Made by a program: the position numbers and the translations under genes. From positions 48,528 through 69,531 of the forward strand of contig NZ_JAKOOW010000009.1 in NCBI RefSeq assembly GCF_022288825.1: DNA of 21,004 nt, read 5' to 3'. Every line of letters starts with the position of its first letter. The stretch's first letter is position 1. Below, piece by piece: positions 7,616 to 14,528 of the stretch. This stretch comes from Kingella pumchi. Its GTDB lineage: Bacteria; Pseudomonadota; Gammaproteobacteria; Burkholderiales; Neisseriaceae. The notes under the pieces are model-generated. The model searched no databases, had not been told where the DNA came from, and saw nothing but the letters and a program-made list of their open reading frames with translations.

Positions 7616-8842
7616 TTACAAACAAGGCAGCTCGGCGGCGAGCATGGCTTTGATGTTTTCGCGGTGGCGGATCAGGCGGGCTTGGCCGTTTTCGATTAGC
7701 ACTTCGGCGGCGCGGGGGCGGGTGTTGTAGTTGCTGGCCATGCTCGAAGCGTAGGCGCCGGCGCTGTGGATCAGCAGCAGATCGCCTTCGGTGGCGGCGA
7801 TGGTGCGCTCTTTGGCGAAAAAGTCGCTGCTCTCGCACACGGGGCCGACGATGTCGGCAGTGATTTCAGGCTGCCCGCGGCGGGTGAGGGTTTCGATGCG
7901 GTGGTAGGCCTGGTACAGGGCGGGGCGCATTAAATCGTTCATGGCGGCATCGACAATCAGGAAGTTTTTGCCGTGGTGGCGCTTGTGATATTCGACGCGG
8001 GTGAGCAGCACGCCGGCGTTGCCGCACAGGCTGCGGCCGGGTTCGAGCAGCAGTTTCAGGCTGCGGCTGGAGAGCAGGCGGGAGACGGTTTGGGCGTAGG
8101 CGGTTAAGTCAGGTTCGCGCTCGCTGTTTTCGTCGTACACGATGCCGATGCCGCCGCCTAGGTCGATGTGTTCGAGGCGGATGCCGGCGGCTTCGAGACG
8201 GTCGGCCAGCTCGAGAATGCGCGCGCAGGCTTCTTCGAGCGGGCTTAAGTCCAGCAGCTGCGAGCCGATGTGGCAGTCGATGCCGACCACGCGCAGATGC
8301 GGCCGCGAGGCGGCGTAGCGGTAGGCTTCTTCGGCCTGGTCGATGGCGATGCCGAATTTGTTGTCGCGCAGGCCGGTGGAGATGTAGGGGTGGGTTTGGG
8401 CATTGATGTTGGGGTTGATGCGCAGCGATACCGGCGCGATGTGGCCGCTGATGGCGGCGATGGCTTCGATGCGGTCGATTTCGGGCAGGCTTTCGATGTT
8501 GAAGCATTTGATGCCGGCTTCGAGGGCGTCGCGGATTTCGTCGCGGCTTTTGCCGACGCCGGAGAACACGGTTTTGGCGGGGTCGCCGCCGGCAGCAATC
8601 ACACGCGCCAGCTCGCCGCCGGAAACGATGTCGAAGCCGCAGCCAAGCTGGGCAAAATGGCGCAGGATGCTGAGGTTGCTGTTGGCTTTGACGGCGTAGC
8701 AGATCAGCGGGTCAAGACCGGCGAAGGCTTGGCGGTAGCGTTCGTGGGCGCGGGTGAGTTCGTCAGCGTTGTAAACATAAAGCGGGGTGCCGAAGCGCTC
8801 GGCAAGGGCTTCGTAGGGGATTTGGTCGGAGGTTTGGCTCAT
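7616..8842 (-). CDS. lysA: Diaminopimelate decarboxylase
   Basis: Converts meso-diaminopimelate to L-lysine, the last step of lysine synthesis, as a cytoplasmic PLP enzyme. The 408-residue length is normal for bacterial LysA. Fold-III PLP decarboxylase features are visible: YAVKAN with the PLP lysine K52, HIGSQ at 191-195, the phosphate-binding GGGIG at 229-233, EPGRS at 268-271, CESSD at 336-340 with the substrate-side Cys, and GAYASSMASNYN with Y364. The start codon overlaps the stop of lptM in ATGA, so the two genes are probably translationally coupled. The gene ends before a bidirectional hairpin at 7552-7590. Confidence 0.97.
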   Translation of the reverse strand: MSQTSDQIPYEALAERFGTPLYVYNADELTRAHERYRQAFAGLDPLICYAVKANSNLSILRHFAQLGCGFDIVSGGELARVIAAGGDPAKTVFSGVGKSRDEIRDALEAGIKCFNIESLPEIDRIEAIAAISGHIAPVSLRINPNINAQTHPYISTGLRDNKFGIAIDQAEEAYRYAASRPHLRVVGIDCHIGSQLLDLSPLEEACARILELADRLEAAGIRLEHIDLGGGIGIVYDENSEREPDLTAYAQTVSRLLSSRSLKLLLEPGRSLCGNAGVLLTRVEYHKRHHGKNFLIVDAAMNDLMRPALYQAYHRIETLTRRGQPEITADIVGPVCESSDFFAKERTIAATEGDLLLIHSAGAYASSMASNYNTRPRAAEVLIENGQARLIRHRENIKAMLAAELPCL

Positions 8843-9051
8843 GGTTGATTCTCTGAGTGTGGGGCGGGTTCGGAAGCGGTTTTTTCAGGCTGCTTGATGG
8901 CAGGGCGTTTTTTGAATTCGGGTTTGCTCAGGCCGGTTTGCACCGGGCCGAATTTGTTTTTGTCGCCTTCGCGCGGCAGGTAAAGGTCGCCTTTATAGCC
9001 GCAGGCGGCAAGCAGCAGCGGCAGCATCAGGGACAAGGCAAGGGGTTTCAT
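8839..9051 (-). CDS. lptM: LptM (YifL)-type small lipoprotein
   Basis: A 70-residue lipoprotein. A signal peptide with lipobox LLAAC puts the lipidated Cys at residue 17, followed by GYKGDLYLP, the hallmark of the YifL/LptM family. In E. coli, LptM assists oxidative maturation of the LPS translocon LptD in the outer membrane. The start was set at the ATG ending at 9051 because it gives the signal peptide and has AAGGA just upstream; a longer reading frame to 9138 would bury the signal. KQPEK near the C-terminus is encoded by an uptake-sequence copy. The order lptM-lysA, divergent from cyaY, is known in other proteobacteria and supports the assignment. Confidence 0.88.
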   Translation of the reverse strand: MKPLALSLMLPLLLAACGYKGDLYLPREGDKNKFGPVQTGLSKPEFKKRPAIKQPEKTASEPAPHSENQP

Positions 9052-9084
9052 CGGTTTTCCTTTCGCAAGCGGGCGGACTGCGTT

Positions 9085-9100
9085 TTCAGGCTGCCTGAAA
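9085..9100. repeat. Palindromic uptake sequence in a divergent promoter region
   Basis: TTTCAGGCTGCCTGAA lies between the divergent lptM and cyaY genes. It reads AGGCTGCCTGAA on the plus strand (9088-9099) and AGGCAGCCTGAA on the minus strand, so one site carries both dialect words. The 9052-9183 gap must also hold the promoters of both genes, but I see no convincing -35/-10 pair. Confidence 0.85.
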
Positions 9101-9183
9101 TGTGGCAAGATGCGCGTCTTTTTTCCGCCCGCGGTCAAAAGCTCGCCATCTTAAAGCAAAACCCTGCGAACCACATCACGATT

Positions 9184-9507
9184 ATGAACGAAACCGAATT
9201 TCTGCAACTTTCCGACAGCCTGTTTGCCCACATCCAAGACACAATCGACGAAGGCGGTTGGGATTTGGACTGCATGGGCAGCGGCAACGTGCTGACCATC
9301 GAAGCCGGCGACGGCACGCAGGTGGTGGTGAACCGCCACACGCCCAACCGCGAATTGTGGATTGCCGCCAAAAGCGGCGGCTATCATTTTGCCGAACAGG
9401 ATGGCCGCTGGCTGGCCACCCGCGACGGCCGCGAGTTTTTCGAGGTTTTGAGCGAAGTGCTGGCCGCAACCGCCGGCGAAGACGTACGAATCAGCGCGCC
9501 AAACTAA
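9184..9507 (+). CDS. cyaY: Frataxin homologue CyaY
   Basis: A 107-residue bacterial frataxin. It binds iron through an acidic surface and modulates the cysteine desulfurase IscS during Fe-S cluster assembly in the cytoplasm. The start is ATG 9184, giving MNETEFLQLSDSLF; upstream sequence in the same frame (from 8857) is unlike the family and overlaps lptM. Visible family features are the acidic first helix, including DTIDEGGWDLDC, the strand NVLTIEAGDG, and NRELWIAAKSGGYHF, the most diagnostic stretch. A copy of the uptake-sequence terminator follows the stop. Confidence 0.95.
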   Translation: MNETEFLQLSDSLFAHIQDTIDEGGWDLDCMGSGNVLTIEAGDGTQVVVNRHTPNRELWIAAKSGGYHFAEQDGRWLATRDGREFFEVLSEVLAATAGEDVRISAPN

Positions 9508-9530
9508 AACCCAGGACGCCCGCCTGCCCC

Positions 9531-9584
9531 GCAGGCAGCCTGAAAACGCCGGCAGGGCTTTCAGGCTGCCTGCGTATGTATTTT
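9531..9584 (+). terminator. Uptake-sequence terminator of cyaY
   Basis: GCAGGCAGCCTGAAA (9531-9545) is complementary to TTTCAGGCTGCCTGC (9559-9573), a 15-pair stem. The T-rich stretch TTTT at 9581-9584 sits several bases from the stem, so termination may be weaker than at sites with an immediate T-run. Confidence 0.65.
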
Positions 9585-9637
9585 GTCCGGCCTGCTGCCC
9601 TTGTGCCGCTACAGGCAGCTGAAAGGACAAAATGTCC
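9580..9637 (+). other. Nested inverted repeats upstream of leuC
   Basis: ATTTTGTCC (9580-9588) is complementary to GGACAAAAT (9625-9633), with inner arms GCTGCC and GGCAGC. The right arm is also half of a second palindrome, GGACAAAATGTCC (9625-9637). The structure lies upstream of the predicted leuC promoter, so it would not be in the leuC leader unless transcription starts earlier. A degenerate terminator or an operator are both possible. Confidence 0.45.
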
Positions 9638-9674
9638 AAATTAAAGTAAAAAATAAAAACGGCAAAAACAGCTA

Positions 9675-9703
9675 TTGCTAATATTATCCAAAAAGTCTAA
9701 AAT
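9675..9703 (+). promoter_or_regulatory. Predicted sigma-70 promoter of leuC
   Basis: TTGCTA (9675-9680) and TAAAAT (9698-9703) are separated by exactly 17 bases within an A/T-rich stretch, unusual for this GC-rich region. The leuC ATG follows at 9752, giving a leader of roughly 40 bases. No leader-peptide attenuator with leucine codons was seen. Confidence 0.7.
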
Positions 9704-9751
9704 CCGTTTCCGTTTTACCCGAACCACCCCACGATAATAAAGTAGAAAATC

Positions 9752-11158
9752 ATGGCACAAACCCTTTACGACAAACTCTGGAACAGCCACGTCGTCCGCG
9801 AAGAAGAAGACGGCACCGTGCTGCTCTACATTGACCGCCATCTGGTGCACGAAGTGACCAGCCCGCAAGCTTTTGAAGGCTTGAAAATGGCCGGGCGTAA
9901 GCTCTGGCGCATTGACAGCGTAGTCTCCACCGCCGACCACAACACCCCCACCGGCGATTGGGACAAAGGCATCCAAGACCCGATTTCCAAGCTGCAAGTG
10001 GACACTTTGGACAAAAACATCAAAGAATTCGGCGCGCTGGCGTATTTCCCGTTTATGGACAAAGGCCAGGGCATTGTGCACGTGATGGGCCCCGAGCAGG
10101 GCGCGACGCTGCCGGGGATGACTGTTGTTTGCGGCGATTCGCACACCAGCACCCACGGCGCATTCGGCGCATTGGCACACGGTATCGGCACATCCGAAGT
10201 CGAACACACCATGGCCACCCAGTGCATCACCGCCAAAAAGTCCAAATCCATGCTGATTGAAGTGCAAGGCAGCCTGAAAGCGAACGTTACCGCCAAAGAC
10301 ATCGCCCTCTACATCATCGGCCAAATCGGCACCGCCGGCGGCACCGGCTACGCCATCGAGTTTGGCGGCGAAGCCATCCGCAGCCTGTCGATGGAAGGCC
10401 GCATGACCCTGTGCAATATGGCCATCGAAGCGGGCGCACGCTCGGGCATGGTGGCGGTGGACCAAACCACCATCGACTATGTGCACGGCAAACCCTTCGC
10501 GCCCAAAGGCGAAGCGTGGGACAAAGCCGTCGAATACTGGCGCACGCTGGTATCCGACGAAGGCGCCAAGTTCGACCAAACCTACACCTTCCGCGCCGAA
10601 GACATCGAGCCGCAGGTAACTTGGGGCACCTCGCCCGAAATGGTGCTCGACATCAGCGGCAAAGTGCCCAACCCCGCCGACGAAGCCGACCCCGTCAAAC
10701 GCAGCGGCATGGAGCGCGCCCTCGAATACATGGGCTTGGAAGCGGGCACGCCGCTGGCGGACATTCCGGTGGACATCGTGTTTATCGGCTCGTGCACCAA
10801 CAGCCGCATCGAAGATTTGCGCGAAGCCGCCGCCGTCGCCAAAGGCCGCAAAAAGGCTGATAACGTGCAGCGCGTGTTAATCGTGCCCGGCTCGGGTTTG
10901 GTCAAACGCCAGGCCGAAGCGGAAGGCCTGGACAAAATCTTTACCGACGCCGGTTTTGAATGGCGCGAACCGGGCTGCTCGATGTGTTTGGCGATGAACG
11001 CCGACCGCCTCACCCCCGGCCAGCGCTGCGCGTCCACTTCCAACCGCAACTTTGAAGGCCGCCAGGGCAACGGCGGACGCACGCATCTGGTCAGCCCGGC
11101 AATGGCGGCGGCAGCGGCGGTAACCGGCCGCTTTACCGACGTGCGCACGATGGTGTGA
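9752..11158 (+). CDS. leuC: 3-Isopropylmalate dehydratase large subunit
   Basis: The large, [4Fe-4S]-binding subunit of isopropylmalate isomerase, which turns 2-isopropylmalate into 3-isopropylmalate in leucine synthesis. It works as a heterodimer with LeuD, encoded at 12063. At 468 residues it has the usual length. The three cluster cysteines are C348 (in IGSCTNSR), C409 and C412 (in GCSMC), as in aconitase-family enzymes. GDSHTSTHGAFGALAHGIGT near residue 130 is another strong signature. The segment QGSLKAN is encoded by an uptake-sequence copy near 10267. Start ATG 9752 gives the expected MAQTLYDKLW N-terminus; its ribosome site is weak. Confidence 0.97.
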   Translation: MAQTLYDKLWNSHVVREEEDGTVLLYIDRHLVHEVTSPQAFEGLKMAGRKLWRIDSVVSTADHNTPTGDWDKGIQDPISKLQVDTLDKNIKEFGALAYFPFMDKGQGIVHVMGPEQGATLPGMTVVCGDSHTSTHGAFGALAHGIGTSEVEHTMATQCITAKKSKSMLIEVQGSLKANVTAKDIALYIIGQIGTAGGTGYAIEFGGEAIRSLSMEGRMTLCNMAIEAGARSGMVAVDQTTIDYVHGKPFAPKGEAWDKAVEYWRTLVSDEGAKFDQTYTFRAEDIEPQVTWGTSPEMVLDISGKVPNPADEADPVKRSGMERALEYMGLEAGTPLADIPVDIVFIGSCTNSRIEDLREAAAVAKGRKKADNVQRVLIVPGSGLVKRQAEAEGLDKIFTDAGFEWREPGCSMCLAMNADRLTPGQRCASTSNRNFEGRQGNGGRTHLVSPAMAAAAAVTGRFTDVRTMV

Positions 11159-11171
11159 TGGCAATCCGATA

Positions 11172-11220
11172 AGGCAGCCTGAAAGGCGTTTGGGCGCAGC
11201 CTTCGGCTTTCAGGCTGCCT
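11172..11220 (+). repeat. Inverted uptake sequences after leuC, no T-run
   Basis: AGGCAGCCTGAAAG (11172-11185) pairs with CTTTCAGGCTGCCT (11207-11220) around a 21-base loop. AAAATG follows rather than T residues, so this is a poor intrinsic terminator and readthrough from leuC into the next gene is plausible. Confidence 0.7.
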
Positions 11221-11278
11221 AAAATGTAAAACTTCGGTTAAAAAACCGTTAATCTCGTTTAAAAAAGGAAAAAACCTT

Positions 11279-11641
11279 ATGCACAATCCCGTTGGCTGGT
11301 TCGGCATTCACGCGCAGGATATGGCGCGCGCCAAAACTTTTTATGAAAACGTATTCGGCTTGCCGCTGCAGGAAATCGCCGGCGGCCGTTTTTATCTCTT
11401 TGGCACCGACTGGCAGCACTACGGCGTCAGCGGCATGATCTGGCAGGATGAAGGCGCCAATCCCGCGGCCTACGGCGGTTCCACGCTGTTTTTCACCTGC
11501 GAAGACTGCACGGCGGCAGCCGAAACCGCGGTGGCGCACGGCGGCAAACTGCTGCAGGAAAAATTCCCGATTGCCAACGGTTTTGCCGCCTTTGTCGAAG
11601 ACAGCGAAGGCAACCGCATCGGCCTGTATTCGCAGAAGTAA
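11279..11641 (+). CDS. VOC-superfamily (glyoxalase-like) protein
   Basis: A 120-residue single-domain protein of the vicinal oxygen chelate fold, which in other members covers glyoxalases, dioxygenases and resistance proteins. The N-terminal signature reads GWFGIHAQDMARAKTFYENVFG, where H11 is a candidate metal ligand, and the C-terminus has the paired-module ending DSEGNRIGLYS. Substrate cannot be told from sequence. The start is ATG 11279 with AAGGAA at 11265-11270 as a good ribosome site. It lies between leuC and leuD on the same strand, behind a hairpin without a T-run. Confidence 0.85.
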   Translation: MHNPVGWFGIHAQDMARAKTFYENVFGLPLQEIAGGRFYLFGTDWQHYGVSGMIWQDEGANPAAYGGSTLFFTCEDCTAAAETAVAHGGKLLQEKFPIANGFAAFVEDSEGNRIGLYSQK

Positions 11642-11680
11642 ATACCGTGTAAAGGCCGCCGCGCGGCAGAAAGTGCCGCC

Positions 11681-11708
11681 TTGCGCGCCGTCTGTTTGCC
11701 GATATAAT
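11681..11708 (+). promoter_or_regulatory. Predicted sigma-70 promoter of the entericidin-like gene
   Basis: A perfect TATAAT at 11703-11708 is preceded 16 bases upstream by TTGCGC (11681-11686). Transcription would begin close to 11714-11716, immediately at a hairpin. This indicates the small lipoprotein has its own strong promoter apart from leuC. Confidence 0.75.
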
Positions 11709-11713
11709 CAAAA

Positions 11714-11733
11714 ACACATGGTTCGCCATGTGT
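11714..11733 (+). promoter_or_regulatory. 5'-terminal UUCG-capped stem-loop in the leader
   Basis: ACACATGG (11714-11721), loop TTCG, CCATGTGT (11726-11733) form a perfect 8-pair stem. A UUCG tetraloop is usually most stable with a C-G closing pair; here the closing pair is G-C. It falls at the predicted transcript start and no T-run follows, so mRNA protection is likelier than termination. Confidence 0.65.
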
Positions 11734-11764
11734 CTGTATCGACAACATCAAATAAGGAACGATT

Positions 11765-11986
11765 ATGAAAAAAGTATTCGCATTGGCACTTTTCAGTTTG
11801 GGTTTGGCCGCCTGCTCCAGCACCTGGCACGGCGCGAAGGAAGACACCGCGCGTAACGTCGAGCGCACCGGCGAAGGTCTGGAAAAAGGCTGGGACAAAA
11901 CCAAAGAAGCGGTACGCAAAGGCGGCAACGCCGTCGGCCGTGGCCTATCGAACGTAGGCGAGAAAATCGAAGACGCCACCGAGTAA
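11765..11986 (+). CDS. Entericidin-like small lipoprotein
   Basis: A 73-residue lipoprotein. MKKVFALALFSLGLAAC forms a type II signal peptide with lipobox LAAC and the lipidated Cys at residue 17. The mature part is a short Lys/Glu-rich amphipathic sequence with Gly-rich turns, as in the entericidin A/B family, whose E. coli members are cell-envelope lipoproteins linked to stationary-phase lysis as a toxin-antidote pair. No partner gene is adjacent, so a toxin/antidote role is not supported. AAGGAACG precedes ATG 11765 as ribosome site, and the gene has its own promoter and leader hairpin. A 15-pair uptake-sequence hairpin follows the stop. Confidence 0.8.
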   Translation: MKKVFALALFSLGLAACSSTWHGAKEDTARNVERTGEGLEKGWDKTKEAVRKGGNAVGRGLSNVGEKIEDATE

Positions 11987-11995
11987 AACCGCCTG

Positions 11996-12030
11996 TCAGG
12001 CAGCCTGAAAGCCGTTTTCAGGCTGCCTGA
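11996..12030 (+). terminator. Uptake-sequence hairpin between lipoprotein gene and leuD
   Basis: TCAGGCAGCCTGAAA (11996-12010) pairs perfectly with TTTCAGGCTGCCTGA (12016-12030) around a GCCGT loop. No T-run follows, so it may slow or partly stop transcription rather than fully terminate it. It lies only 32 bases before leuD. Confidence 0.55.
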
Positions 12031-12062
12031 AGCGTAAAATCCATACAGACACAGGAACCACC

Positions 12063-12704
12063 ATGAAATCTTTTACCCGCATCCACGCCATCGTTGCCCC
12101 GCTTGATCGCGCCAACGTCGATACCGATGCCATCATTCCCAAGCAGTTTCTCAAATCCATCAAACGAAGCGGCTTTGGTCCCAACGCCTTTGACGAATGG
12201 CGCTATCTCGATCACGGCGAGCCGGGCATGGATAACAGCCGCCGTCCGCTCAACCCCGATTTTTCGCTCAACCAGCCGCGCTATCAGGGCGCGCAAATCC
12301 TGCTCACGCGCAAAAACTTCGGCTGCGGCTCATCACGCGAACACGCGCCGTGGGCGCTGGACGACTACGGTTTTCGCGCCGTGATCGCCCCCAGCTTCGC
12401 CGATATCTTCTTCAACAACTGCTACAAAAACGGCCTGTTGCCCATTGTTTTGAGCGAAGAAGCCGTTGATCAGTTATTCAAAGAAACCGAAGCTAGCGAA
12501 GGCTACCGCCTTGATATCGATTTGGAAAAACAAACCGTTACCACGCCCTCCGGCCAGTCTTTCTCTTTCGACATCACCGAACACCGCAAGCATTGCCTGC
12601 TCAACGGCCTGGACGAAATCGGCCTGACCCTGCAGCACGCCGACGAAATCAAAGCCTTTGAAGCGCAACGCCGCCAAAGCCAGCCCTGGCTGTTTCACGG
12701 CTGA
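12063..12704 (+). CDS. leuD: 3-Isopropylmalate dehydratase small subunit
   Basis: The small, swivel-domain subunit of isopropylmalate isomerase, partner of LeuC at 9752. At 213 residues it has the usual length for the proteobacterial form. Signatures are NVDTDAIIPKQFL near residues 18-30 and NFGCGSSREHAPWAL at 85-99, the substrate-binding loop, followed by SFADIFFNN. AGGA lies 9 bases before ATG 12063. Two unrelated genes separate it from leuC, and leuB is not in this window. A strong terminator follows. Confidence 0.96.
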   Translation: MKSFTRIHAIVAPLDRANVDTDAIIPKQFLKSIKRSGFGPNAFDEWRYLDHGEPGMDNSRRPLNPDFSLNQPRYQGAQILLTRKNFGCGSSREHAPWALDDYGFRAVIAPSFADIFFNNCYKNGLLPIVLSEEAVDQLFKETEASEGYRLDIDLEKQTVTTPSGQSFSFDITEHRKHCLLNGLDEIGLTLQHADEIKAFEAQRRQSQPWLFHG

Positions 12705-12721
12705 TAGCAGATAAACGGCAC

Positions 12722-12755
12722 AATACGGTTTCAGGCTGCCTGAAACCGTATTTTT
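12722..12755 (+). terminator. Rho-independent terminator of leuD
   Basis: AATACGGTTTCAGGC (12722-12736) is complementary to GCCTGAAACCGTATT (12738-12752), with the central bases opening as a loop and T5 at 12751-12755. The uptake palindrome forms the apex, with extra gene-specific stem pairs below it. Confidence 0.85.
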
Positions 12756-12956
12756 ATATTTGAAAGCATGTTGATTGGAATAATAATCCAATTGTTCGTT
12801 TTAAAGTTTGTGAAAATTGCTTTTAAATATTTTTAAAACCTATTTCATGCGATTTAATGCTAAAAATCTTCGCTTAAATTGGTATTTCTGCCCGGGTGCG
12901 CCATTGCTGCGGCGGAAATGTTAGACTTAACGCTTCCTTACACACAACGAACCAAT
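12756..12956 (+). promoter_or_regulatory. A/T-rich leader region before the antiporter gene
   Basis: This gap is far richer in A/T than its surroundings and must hold the antiporter promoter. It has a small inverted repeat, ATTGGA (12774-12779) with TCCAAT (12787-12792), which could be an operator. Several weak -35/-10 candidates exist, none decisive. No uptake word and no RNA gene were seen. Confidence 0.4.
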
Positions 12957-14354
12957 ATGCTATCCAAACAATCCTTACTCAGCCTGTCTCTGGGCGAAGC
13001 CTTTACCGTGATGGCGGTGCAGATTGCCGTGATGGGCGTCGGCATCATCGCTTTGGGCTGGGTGCCGCATCTGGCGATTCTGCTTTCCATTGTGCTGCTG
13101 CTGCTTTACGGCCGCGCGCGCGGCGTGATGTGGCAGCCGATGTCCAAACGCATGGCCGCTTCGGTGGAGCAGGGCATGGGCGCGGTGTATCTGTTTTTCT
13201 TTATCGGCCTGCTGGTATCGGCGCTGATGATGAGCGGCGCGATTCCCACGCTGATGTATTACGGCTTCAACCTGATTTCGCCGCAGTATTTTTATCTGTC
13301 GGCCTTTTTGCTGTGCTCGCTGGTGGGCGTGGCCATCGGCAGCAGTCTGACCACCTGCGCCACCGTCGGCGTGGCCTTTATGGGCATGGGCGAAGCCTTC
13401 GGCGCGTCGGCTGCGGTAGCGGCGGGGGCGGTGGTTTCCGGCGCCTTTTTCGGCGACAAAATGTCGCCGCTCTCCGATACCACCACCATCGCCGCGGCCA
13501 CCGTGGGCGTTGATTTGTTCGAGCACATCAAAAACATGGGCTACACCACCATTCCGGCGATGCTGCTTTCGGCCGCTGCCTTTACCTTTCTGGTGCCCGG
13601 CCTGCATTCGGGCAGCCTTGATCAGGTACTGCGCCTGCAGCAGCATCTGGCGCAAAGCGGGCTGGTGCATTTGTGGTCGCTGTTGCCCTTTGCGCTCTTG
13701 GTGCTGATGGCGATGCGCAAGATTGATGCCGTGGCAACCATGATTGCCGTTGTTTTGCTGTCCGTCGGCCTGACTTATGTTTATTCCGCGCCGTCGCTTG
13801 AGCAGTTGGGCGGCTGGTTTTTCTCCGGCTTCACGATTGACGGCATTCCCGAAGACATCGCCAAACTGGTATCACGTGGCGGCTTGGAAAGCATGTTTTT
13901 CACCCAAACCGTGGTGATACTGGCATTAAGCCTGGGCGGGCTGCTGTTTGCCTTGGGCGTGGTGCCGGCACTGCTGGCCGCCATGCAGCGCTTTCTTATC
14001 AGCGCCGGCCGCGCCACCTTTACCGTCGCCCTGACCGGCGTCGGCGTGAACGTGCTGATTGGCGAGCAGTATCTGAGCCTGCTGCTGGCCGGCGAAACCT
14101 TCAAACCCATCTACCGCAAACTCGGCCTGCACCCGCGCAACCTGTCGCGCACGCTGGAAGACGCCGGCACGGTAATCAACCCGCTGGTGCCCTGGAGCGT
14201 GTGCGGCGTGTTTATCGCCAAAGTGCTGAACGTGCCGGTGCTCGCTTATCTGCCGTTCGCCTTTTTCTGCTATCTGAGCCTGCTACTGACCCTGCTGTTC
14301 GGCTTCACCGGCGTAACCCTGAGCAAACAAGATGCGCCCGAACACAGCGCCTGA
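12957..14354 (+). CDS. nhaC: NhaC-family Na+/H+ antiporter
   Basis: A 465-residue inner-membrane transporter with about ten to twelve hydrophobic segments, of the NhaC ion transporter family; the likely role is sodium export in exchange for protons. The diagnostic stretch GDKMSPLSDTTT occupies residues 166-177, and GSSLTTCATVG lies shortly before it. GVGVNVLIGEQYLSLLL and INPLVPWSVCGVF near the C-terminus also fit. The start is uncertain: ATG 12957 (MLSKQSLLSLSLGEAF) is preferred because it begins just before the first hydrophobic segment, although no clear ribosome site precedes it. ATG 12918 is possible, and a TTG at 12879 is unlikely. Substrate specificity, for example malate-lactate, is not proven. 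Confidence 0.87.
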   Translation: MLSKQSLLSLSLGEAFTVMAVQIAVMGVGIIALGWVPHLAILLSIVLLLLYGRARGVMWQPMSKRMAASVEQGMGAVYLFFFIGLLVSALMMSGAIPTLMYYGFNLISPQYFYLSAFLLCSLVGVAIGSSLTTCATVGVAFMGMGEAFGASAAVAAGAVVSGAFFGDKMSPLSDTTTIAAATVGVDLFEHIKNMGYTTIPAMLLSAAAFTFLVPGLHSGSLDQVLRLQQHLAQSGLVHLWSLLPFALLVLMAMRKIDAVATMIAVVLLSVGLTYVYSAPSLEQLGGWFFSGFTIDGIPEDIAKLVSRGGLESMFFTQTVVILALSLGGLLFALGVVPALLAAMQRFLISAGRATFTVALTGVGVNVLIGEQYLSLLLAGETFKPIYRKLGLHPRNLSRTLEDAGTVINPLVPWSVCGVFIAKVLNVPVLAYLPFAFFCYLSLLLTLLFGFTGVTLSKQDAPEHSA

Positions 14355-14374
14355 TTGATTGCGGCAAAGCGCCC

Positions 14375-14411
14375 AAAAGCAGCCTGAAAGGTTTTTCAGG
14401 CTGCTTTTTTT
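14375..14411 (+). terminator. Rho-independent terminator of nhaC
   Basis: AAAAGCAGCCTGAAA (14375-14389) pairs with TTTCAGGCTGCTTTT around a short loop and runs into T7 at 14405-14411. It is the canonical uptake-sequence terminator. Confidence 0.88.
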
Positions 14412-14465
14412 GGTTTTACCGCAGGCGGTGATGGGCGTTCCGTATATCTTGGTGCGGACAAAGCC

Positions 14466-14508
14466 AAAGGCAGCCTGAAAGCCGGATTTTGGCTTTCAGG
14501 CTGCCTTT
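14466..14508. terminator. Bidirectional uptake-sequence terminator near trmB end
   Basis: AAAGGCAGCCTGAAAGCC (14466-14483) is perfectly complementary to GGCTTTCAGGCTGCCTTT (14491-14508), an 18-pair stem around a 7-base loop. It lies between the convergent nhaC and trmB genes and can end trmB transcripts on the minus strand. A further half copy, TTTCAGGCTGCTTAG, runs into the trmB stop codon region. Confidence 0.78.
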
Positions 14509-14528
14509 TGTATGAACTTTCAGGCTGC

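Noticed and set aside
8270..8848. Plus-strand frame opposite lysA; similar ones opposite trmB, the amidotransferase and hslO
   Set aside because: All are exact antisense to well-conserved genes, have low-complexity Gly/Ala/Val sequence and no family likeness.
9633..9650. Five-codon mini frame MSKLK as a leucine leader peptide
   Set aside because: It has a single Leu codon, lies upstream of the predicted leuC promoter and has no attenuator following it.
9641..10579. Minus-strand frame of 312 residues opposite leuC
   Set aside because: Antisense to the conserved leuC coding region, with no domain and no ribosome site.
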